Source: Cordylochernes scorpioides (lineage: Eukaryota > Arthropoda > Arachnida > Pseudoscorpiones > Chernetidae). From it: a DNA stretch of 64,000 nucleotides. Below the pieces are notes generated by a model, which did no database searches, was not told the origin of the DNA, and saw only the letters and a list, made by a program, of their open reading frames with translations. Below, in pieces: positions 57,150 through 64,000 of this stretch. Made by a program: the position numbers and the translations under genes. The stretch covers positions 51,204,390 to 51,268,389 of the forward strand of contig CP092886.1 in the NCBI GenBank assembly GCA_030710605.1. Reading direction: 5' to 3'. Each line of letters opens with the position of its first letter. Positions within the stretch are counted from its first letter, which is position 1.

Positions 57150-57385
57150 CTGGGACCAAAAAAATATTTTTTGGTCGCAGTGGTTCAGCCTACTCCACGC
57201 TGACGAGCGCCAAAAGCGCGAAACGCGTTCATGGATGGCTTTTCTTGATTTATCAAGAAATTGGGTTGGCCAAATATCAGGGAACAGGCTAAATCAATGT
57301 TTAGTTGATTTCTGTTCCACCAGATGGCGCTCTGCCTTCTGTAAAGCACAAGTGCTCCTGGTCAGGATATGCCATTTTTAATATT
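57150..57385 (+). repeat. Ribozyme-family repeat
   Basis: It lies 14 bp beyond mariner D: a ttttttggtcgcagtggttc lead, a hammerhead, gatttatcaagaaattgggt, the full CTCF consensus CCACCAGATGGCGC (57317-57330), and the end ggtcaggatatgcc. Confidence 0.85.
57187..57240 (+). ncRNA. Hammerhead ribozyme, good fold
   Basis: Stem I is AGCC/GGCT, an internal loop, then CCACG with CATGG (one A-C mismatch). The box is CTGACGA. Stem II is a perfect GCGC/GCGC with a CAAAA loop, then GAAA. Stem III is AC/GT with a two-base loop and cleavage after GTT. Stem II has changed from GGGC/GCCC in the other copies, with pairing kept. Confidence 0.78.
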
Positions 57386-58099
57386 CTAATAAGTAAATAT
57401 TAGGGTGAAGAGTTTGTCTATTTCGAGGTGTTACTAACTTTCGAGGAATAAACTACTCTTCAGCTGAAAAATCTAAAAACAAATGAGAGATTGATGCTAT
57501 CAAGACTGATATGATTATATACATATTCGAATATATCTAGGTAAATATCTCTCAAATACAATTATATTATATATTTATATGCTTATTTTAACAAAATCAA
57601 GCAATCTTTCTAGAATTATTGTTATTCTGTGCGCTTATATAAATTATAAGTAGAAAATGAACTTTCTGTTTGTGTGTTGTTTAAATATAGTTATAATAAT
57701 ATTTATAATATAAAATAATATAGACAATAAATTTGTGGATTTGTATTCCTCATATTTTCAGAAAATTCAGTTGAAGAGTGACATTGTTAAAATTATTGTT
57801 TGGATTAATAAAAAACACACATTTCAATTTTTTATTGAAAATTTTTATAATGTGAAATATTTATTTGCAATGGTTACCTTTAATTGAAAGAATTTAAAAT
57901 CGTGTTGGAATATATATATTGTTTTTATAGAGGGAAACATGTATATACAATGTTTTTACCTTTAATTGAAATAATTTAAAATCGTGTTTGAATCTATATA
58001 GTATTTTTATAAAAGGAAAGTTGTCTACATAATGGCTTTTAGCCTCTAATTGAAAGTATTTAACATTGTGTTTGAATATATATATATAATATATATATA
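57386..58099. other. No gene seen
   Basis: AT-rich. Around 57880-58080 three diverged copies of a tttaattgaaagaatttaaa unit occur about 70-75 bp apart; a fourth is at 58353-58375, beyond the next repeat. Confidence 0.5.
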
Positions 58100-58315
58100 T
58101 TAAAAATAAAGAGAGCATATCCTGACCACGAGCACATGTGCTTTTTAGAGGCAGAGCGCCATCTAGTGGAGTAAAATAAACAAAACGTTTATTTAACTTG
58201 CTCCGTGATATTTGGCCAACCCAATTTATTGATAAATCAAGAAAAGCCATCCATGAACGCGTTTCGCGCTGTTGGTGCTCGTCAGCATGGAGCAGGCTGT
58301 ACCACATATATATAG
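58100..58315 (-). repeat. Ribozyme-family repeat, minus
   Basis: It runs from gagagcatatcctgaccacg through the CTCF consensus on minus (58156-58169) and ttgataaatcaagaaaagcc to a hammerhead. It interrupts the local tttaattgaaag repeat. Confidence 0.85.
58245..58298 (-). ncRNA. Hammerhead ribozyme, good fold
   Basis: On minus, stem I is AGCC/GGCT, an internal loop, then CCATG with CATGG, all paired. The box is CTGACGA, stem II GCAC with GCGC (one mismatch), then GAAA, stem III AC/GT and cleavage after GTT. Compared with 57187-57240, the stem I mismatch is repaired here (CCATG). Confidence 0.78.
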
Positions 58316-59095
58316 TGTTTTATTAGGGGGAAATGTATATACAATGTTTTTTACCTTTAATTGAAAGGATTTAGCATTGTGTTTAAATGTAAAATGGACC
58401 TCGATATGTGTTTAATAAAAGTCTCTTGCACATTTTCAGACCTATAGCTCTCAATGGAAAGTGTTTATATATAATTATTGTCATACTATATATAAATATT
58501 GTCAGGTATTAACTCGGGCAACGTTACGACGTGAGAGGCAGATTTATACAATAACACGTGTAAAAGTGAATATACAACACATACCTCAATTCCTATGATC
58601 CTGTATATTCATTGATTTTCAATATTCGCTAATTATGGAAATATTCATTTTTATTCAAATACCATAATGGCTCAATGTCTTTCCTAACACTCCAGTTCAG
58701 TTATACCTGTCATTTTATGACAAATTATATAATATATTACCATTAATTATCATAACCCCCCTCCCCCCATCTGTAAGTTAATCCAGGATTATTACATAAT
58801 TAAACATCCGGTGGTTTTATCATCCTGAAGGAATAAATTGTCTTTAGACACTAAATCTCTTTTAAGATTGATTTTAACGTTAGAATTTTTATCTATCACG
58901 CGTGAAATGCCATATATATTTCTTATATAATTTAAATCAATAAAAAACGCAATTTTCGTCTCTTTTTTAAATAAATTTCACGAAACGATTTTGTATTAGA
59001 TAATTATTTTGATGTCTCAAATATACTTCGCAATTGGTATAATAGCTCTCTCTCTCTCTCAATATATATTATAACAATTTATAATATATATAAAA
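58316..59095. other. No gene seen
   Basis: AT-rich, with a (TC)n tract at about 59046-59060. Confidence 0.5.
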
Positions 59096-59292
59096 GATAG
59101 TAAAAAGGCATATATTGAATTGAATAAAAGATTTATTTGCCAATATTTCGGCTGGCTGAACGCCAACCTTTATCGAGGCATTACATTTTTCCATTTTTTT
59201 ACATGTAATGCCTCGATAAAGATTGGCGTTCAGCCAGCCGAAATATGACAAATAAATCTTTTATTCAATCCAATATATGCCTTTTTACTATC
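59096..59292. repeat. Foldback, 88-bp arms
   Basis: Arms 59096-59184 and 59205-59292 are reverse complements with a few differences. The inner part on the plus strand is tcggctggctgaacgccaac, ctttatcgaggcattac: a stem-loop followed on minus by GAAATATTGG, a layout seen at Penelope-like ends. Relics are at 1515-1565 and perhaps 30810-30876. Confidence 0.85.
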
Positions 59293-60039
59293 TAATGATT
59301 TAAGTATGGATTGCTCTATTTTCAGAACGATATATATATATATATATCTTCTTTTTTAAATTCAATCTGCTCTCAATATTAAATGCCAATGTTGTAAAAA
59401 GGACAGCACTTTTGTCTGCCGGGAAAGATGAGAGGGTTATGTGGAATCAATTACTTTAAAAAGGTGATAAACTCTGGGTTTTTTTCTTTTATTGTAGTGC
59501 TAGGTACCTCTGTTAAAGATGACCATTAGAAATTATTTTATCCTTAGTAAAATAGATATCACGAAATTGGACATTTATTCTGACTTCAAAACAGCTCTTA
59601 ATTCTTTTTCCCAAAAGAATAAAACGATATTACATAAGTTTATCAAACATTACTATTGATGAGCAAGCCTTTCCAATATTTTTCATCGCGGTAAGGACAG
59701 TATAAGTTTATATTTTGTATAAAAGAAACATTTGTGCTGAAATCCTTTCATTTTCTATATATAGATGGCGCGTTATTGCTTTATGTCAAATATTGTTTAT
59801 TGATCACCTTTTTTCTTTAAATTCCTCTCATCTAAATCCATAACAATGTATTGTTAAAATAAATTTTCACATAACTAATGTGTAGGTAATACCCAGTGCA
59901 GTATTATTTCAAAATATCATTTCTGAATATCTTTATGTTTTAGATGGCAGCTTCTTAGACGAACAAAATGATCTCATGTCAATTTATTTAAAAGGTCAGT
60001 ACCAAACTTGTCGTCATAACATTGAATTGTTTTTCTCTA
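59293..60039. other. No gene seen; foldback relic
   Basis: A decayed copy of the gatggcgcgct family lies at 59650-59785 (attgatgagcaagcctttcc, gcggtaaggacagtataag, then atagatggcgcgtta). The rest is AT-rich and unassigned. Confidence 0.5.
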
Positions 60040-60845
60040 AAATTAATAGATAAGATGGTGCTATGTCTAGGAGAGGACTCTCTCAAGGTGGGGGAGCCTT
60101 CCTCGCTTGTGAAATTTATACATATATTAACATACAGTTTGACCTTTTGTCTGAATTCGCCAAAACTGGTGTTGTGGCTCATTCTTTATGATCACTAAGT
60201 AAAGTTTATTTTACTCAGGTGATTCATAGTGCATCGTTTTGATGCGCAAATAAAGGGAGAAGTGCCTTTTTGGTACATATTATATATATTTCTGTATATA
60301 TCCCCATAGATAAGATTACATGGTGCAATAGCTATATCTATGAGAACTCTCTCAAGGTGGGGAGCCTTCCTCACTTATGAAATTTATACATATATTAACA
60401 TACAGTTTGACCTTTTGTCTGAATTCGCCAAAACTGGTGTTGTGGCTCATTCTTTATGATCACTAAGTAAAGTTTATTTTACTCAGGTGATCCATAGTGC
60501 ATCGTTTTGATGCGCAAATAAAGGGAGAAGTGCCTTTTTGGTACATATTATATATATTTCTGTATATATCCCCATAGATAAGATTACATGGTGCAATAGC
60601 TATATCTATGAGAACTCTCTCAAGGTGGGGAGCCTTCCTCACTTATGAAATTTATACATATATTAACATACAGTTTGACCTTTTGTCTGAATTCGCCAAA
60701 ACTGGTGTTGTGGCTCATTCTTTATGATCACTAAGTAAAGTTTATTTTACTCAGGTGATCCATAGTGCATCGTTTTGATGCGCAAATAAAGGGAGAAGTG
60801 CCTTTTTGGTACATATTATATATATTACTGTATATATCCCCCTCT
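60040..60845. repeat. 268-bp tandem repeat, three copies
   Basis: The marker ctctctcaaggtgggg starts at 60078, 60347 and 60615, giving steps of 269 and 268 bp. The second and third units are almost identical. The first is diverged at its start and carries a G/C difference in the marker. Each unit has tttgaccttttgtctgaatt and cgttttgatgcgcaaataaa. Confidence 0.93.
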
Positions 60846-61085
60846 ATATATAATATCCTTTGTTTATCTTTTTGTTATTATCTTCTCTCAATTTTCCAGT
60901 AACCATTGATTAGAAGTCATTGAAAATGATTAAATTGTCATAATAAAATTAGGTGCTGTGTAATCTATGGTAAAGATATATTTTATTTCAATATAAGAAA
61001 TTTGCGATCAACCATTAAAAAAGAGTTTTAAAATTTCGCAATAAATTTGTTTATTAACTAGAACAGCTAGCTTTCGAACTTCGCT
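60846..61085. other. No gene seen
   Basis: AT-rich, no supported feature. Confidence 0.5.
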
Positions 61086-61760
61086 CTTTATCGTGCAAAT
61101 TATCGAACTAATGTAGGAGGGTTGCGATATCTCCACTTCTGGATTGTGAAATATTGTCTGGGGTCTAAACGTCCCGTCTGGCTGCTGGTGGCGTCCTGAC
61201 ATGACCTGTCTTCGAGGACTCTGGATTCCTCGGTACGCTTCTGAGACGTGTCTAAATAAAGTACAACTTGAGCTGAGTGGTAGCCTGAACTCCTCTTCTC
61301 GGCTTGCTAAAGATCTGGAAAGCTACCACCTAAGACATTCTGGCGCTGGACCACCGGACACTGATGCCATCTCAGCTCTGGGGCTGTTAGAAACTGAAGG
61401 CTCCTCCGACCTCTTGACTTCTAGCCTACGCACGGCGGACTAGGGCGCGCGTTGCGAGACCTCGATGGTCTTATATTGTCCCCTCCTGCGTCTATCGTTG
61501 TTTATGTCGTAGCATTGACCGACATCTGCTGGCGGCTGATTGTAGAGAACCCGCGCGGGTCATTTGTGGTAAACAACATCGGCGAGGCAATCTCACTGCG
61601 CGGGACGGCCTCGCCGTAAAGAGATAACCACCCAGACAACCCGTCGATTATTGGAGCAGCCGCGCTAGGAGACTTAAGCCTAGAAGGGAAGATAATCCTT
61701 ATGGATTAAACACTGTCTGGAGTAGGATTCTCTGTCAGTGGGCGAGGCTAACTAATATAA
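61086..61760. other. GC-rich unassigned block
   Basis: It has a sharp rise in GC. Frame 61201-61443 (+, 80 codons) starts MTCLRGLWIPRY and shows no domain I know; it contains an AATAAA at 61253-61258. It may be an LTR or element end, or an exon of a host gene. Its composition is unlike its AT-rich neighbours but like the block at 45430-45771. Confidence 0.35.
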
Positions 61761-62665
61761 ATATGTAAAATATATCTGACCTATATGTCCATATTCAATA
61801 TTCCCTATTATTCAATATTTTTGAAATACATTATTTTTATATATTTTATTTAACATTGACTTTTATGTAAATAGAACTATTTTCAATCTTTCATTACGCA
61901 AACTAGATCCACTCACATTTAAATCTACTGCATTCCGACCAGACCTGTTCTGCTATAAATAAACACACAAGAAGAGGCTGTGACATTACCAGAGTTCAGG
62001 GGCGTATACAGCCTCAGACGACAAACTCTCTCTTCATAAATTAGGCGGAAAACTGGAAGAAAAATGAACTAAAATTCTGCCTACAAATTTTATAGTGTCG
62101 GCAAAAAAGGCAAAGTTAAATCCAGTACATAATTAGAGGCGAGTTTCCCTCGGGAATAAATCCATTTTCATAATATAGAAGGTAAAAAATTAAACCCCTA
62201 ACACTTTTTATAGTCTTCTCTTTACCAAATGAGTGTAATCGAATTTTTTAGATATATAATGAAAATTAATTTTCAATTAGATGTATTTGAGTGAAAAAAC
62301 CAAATGGGGTGTAGGTTCCATTTAGAAAAAGTACTGGAAGCAAAGTGGTGGCGTGAGTTGGAAACAAACTCATTATGGACCCGGTCGATTCGCTGATGGA
62401 TCTTCGCGCCAACCAGATCTTAATGGAATAGCGCAACAAAAGTTTGCTCTTAGCGCTCGCCAAAAAGTGCGCGCTCAATTTAAAACCTTCTAATTTATTT
62501 ATTTATAAGACGATCGGCGCCCCCGATTTAAATTCTACATCTTTTTCAACTTGTCTCCTTTATTCTGAGATAGACGTCTCACAATTTCTATAAGGTTTTG
62601 GCACGTGCCGATTACAAATATAAACATATTTTATAATTTGAGTCAAAAGGCGATCCATCGATTAA
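61761..62665. other. Unassigned
   Basis: AT-rich with a GC-richer patch at 62330-62470. The minus frame 62266-62478 (70 codons) has no recognisable domain. No repeat was identified. Confidence 0.4.
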
Positions 62666-62928
62666 GTTTATATAAAAGGGCGTACCTGGAGCCGTTAAGG
62701 AAAATTATATTTTTTTTCATAAAATATTTCGAGAGATTGCTCCCGCTTTATCAATTTATCGCACAGTAAACTTAATTTACAAATTATTGTAGATTTATTT
62801 TCATGTGATCTACAAGAATTTGTAAATTAAGTTTACTGTGCAATAAATTGCTAAAGAGGGAGCAATCTCTCGAAATATTTTGAGATTTTTTTTTCTTTAC
62901 GGATCCAGGTACGCCCTTTTATATAAAC
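62666..62928. repeat. Foldback, about 110-bp imperfect arms
   Basis: The outer ends are gtttatataaaagggcgtac at 62666 and its complement ending at 62928. The inner arms contain tttcgagagattgctccc and acagtaaacttaatttacaa with complements on the other side. A TATA-like tataaaagg occurs at each outer end. Confidence 0.85.
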
Positions 62929-63659
62929 ATATTTTATATTGTTAGTTCAATTTGTACATCCAATTTTGTTCAAGGTTCAAAAAGCTATATTATTTTTTTC
63001 AGACCCGGCTATATGTATTGTGGATATTGTTTGGATCTTGGTAAGAATAAATAACCAGATATTCTATATTTCATCTCTCTATAGCAGTCAGTGTAATCAG
63101 CCGAGGAGTGAACCTCCTCCTTGTTCACGAAGATGTGCGCGGGCGTCTGAAAAATGTGATTCGCCAAATCCGACTCTAATGAAGTGTGAAAACGGAATGG
63201 GCCGAGGAACTTGCCCGAGGCACTAGACCGAGCGGCCATCTCGAAAATTGAGGAGTGTTGAGGAGGTTATCAATTTAAGTTGAAGGGGATTTCTGCTCTT
63301 CTCTACTTCTGTAAATAAGTCTGTTTGGCGGTACAAACTGTCGATGGCCCATAACAAGGCCGAACTCGGAATTAAGCACTTTTCTATAAAAATGTTTCAA
63401 GGATCCTCGATTCTTGCCCAAATCCACCATAAAACAAGTTACAAATGTGTATCGATGAGTGAGTTGAATTTACCTTTGAAAAAGTTAACTAAAACAAAGT
63501 AGTATTTCATTCATTATAAATTTAAGATAATCTCCCTGCATCTAAAGGCATATTTTCTATATGACTATGATCTTGAAACTAAAGCTCGGATCTTAGAAGG
63601 TGCCAACAAATACCTCTTTACGAGAACGAAGAAATAACAATATTTCGAAAAATGTTTTT
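62929..63659. other. Unassigned
   Basis: The region 63100-63260 is GC-richer (cgaggagtgaacctcctcct hairpin at 63103-63122). The frames 62939-63226 (+) and 63009-63239 (-) overlap each other and have no domain. At 63355-63382 a stretch resembles the internal part of 5S rRNA (see rejected items). Confidence 0.4.
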
Positions 63660-63980
63660 TTTTTTGCTTATCCCTAGTACACGTGGTACAGGCCATGATA
63701 ATCATGGTGGGTAGTTAGCGACTGCTTTTTACTGTAAGCGCACCACATGTCTACACATGTGAAAAGCAGTTCGACTTTGCACCTACAAATGTGCCAGAGC
63801 CCCGTTTGGTTACTTGCATTCGCTGGTGGGGTTGGACTTTTGCAAGAATCGGGGGGCCATTGGAGCATTTTTTTTAAACAGAAAAAAGTGTCCAATACGG
63901 GAATCGAACCCGGGTCGTAGTGGTTGAAAACCAAAAGGTTCAACGAGTCTTCCACCGACCCCCCATTCCATCGAAAAATG
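63660..63980 (-). repeat. tRNA-derived SINE, nearly full length
   Basis: On minus: a tRNA-like head (63980-63890) with the B box GGTTCGATTCC and a D-arm region, a body including gtagacatgtggtgcgctta, and an A-rich tail (a T run at 63653-63664 on plus). The body is shared with 12841-12969 and the head with 13235-13325 and 21347-21430. SINEs of this kind depend on LINE enzymes for movement. Confidence 0.75.
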
Positions 63981-64000
63981 TGAAACCTCTGAAGCCAGTT

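Noticed and set aside
61201-61443. 80-codon frame in a GC-rich block as a host gene
   Set aside because: No domain, splice context or homologue is visible; GC-rich DNA gives such frames by chance.
63355-63382. Similarity to the 5S rRNA internal region (gccgaactcggaattaagc)
   Set aside because: Only about 20 bases match; the flanks do not form 5S helices, so chance or a very old 5S-derived SINE cannot be told apart.
63890-63980. A functional tRNA gene on minus
   Set aside because: The head is followed directly by a SINE body and A-tail, and the 5' and 3' ends do not pair as an acceptor stem.

Overview
This is a eukaryotic, AT-rich, intron-free stretch built almost entirely of transposable elements. 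I find no gene that can confidently be called a host gene. The element set (Tc1/mariner elements with long inverted repeats, Jockey/I/R1-group LINEs with endonuclease, reverse transcriptase and RNase H, Ty3/Gypsy elements, Helitrons, a Penelope-type GIY-YIG domain, tRNA-headed SINEs) fits an invertebrate animal, most likely an arthropod. An arachnid is only a guess. There is one assembly gap of 100 N (20724-20823).

Layout. 1-1786: promoter-like block at the edge, a 65-bp-arm foldback and AT-rich DNA. 1787-16230: a 14.4-kb unit bounded by two nearly identical mariner copies (A and B) in inverted orientation; inside are an LTR fragment, a long I/R1-type LINE (4136-10860) split by a younger LINE (6135-8097, 15-bp target duplication), and a second LINE on the minus strand (10862-13904). 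16288-31960: foldback repeats, many carrying hammerhead ribozyme motifs, two Helitrons (19917-20640 and 22667-23841, the second carrying a GIY-YIG domain), a Tc1 element (25923-27435) and a short LINE tail (30162-30520, 11-bp target duplication). 32305-43145: a four-level nest in which a Gypsy integrase gene is cut by a mariner (TA duplication), the mariner is cut by a LINE (12-bp duplication), and the LINE is cut by a second Gypsy element. 45772-57134: a second mariner with the same LINE insertion at the same internal site, at a different target, further loaded with two LINEs and an orphan exon-like insert. 57150-64000: more ribozyme repeats, foldbacks, a 268-bp triplicate, unassigned GC-richer DNA and a SINE.

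Two signals cross all these families. First, an intact type I hammerhead ribozyme (28824-28876, minus) and at least three other good ones, plus decayed copies, sit in a dispersed repeat family resembling metazoan retrozymes or Penelope-element ribozyme repeats. Second, the 9-mer AGATGGCGC occurs 25 times on the two strands (about 0.5 expected by chance); in six copies it extends to the full CTCF consensus. It sits in the ribozyme repeats, in other foldbacks and in the mariner terminal repeats, where the two copies point towards each other. The most interesting reading of the window is a set of mobile elements that seed CTCF-like sites and self-cleaving RNAs, and a mariner that has moved with a LINE inside it.
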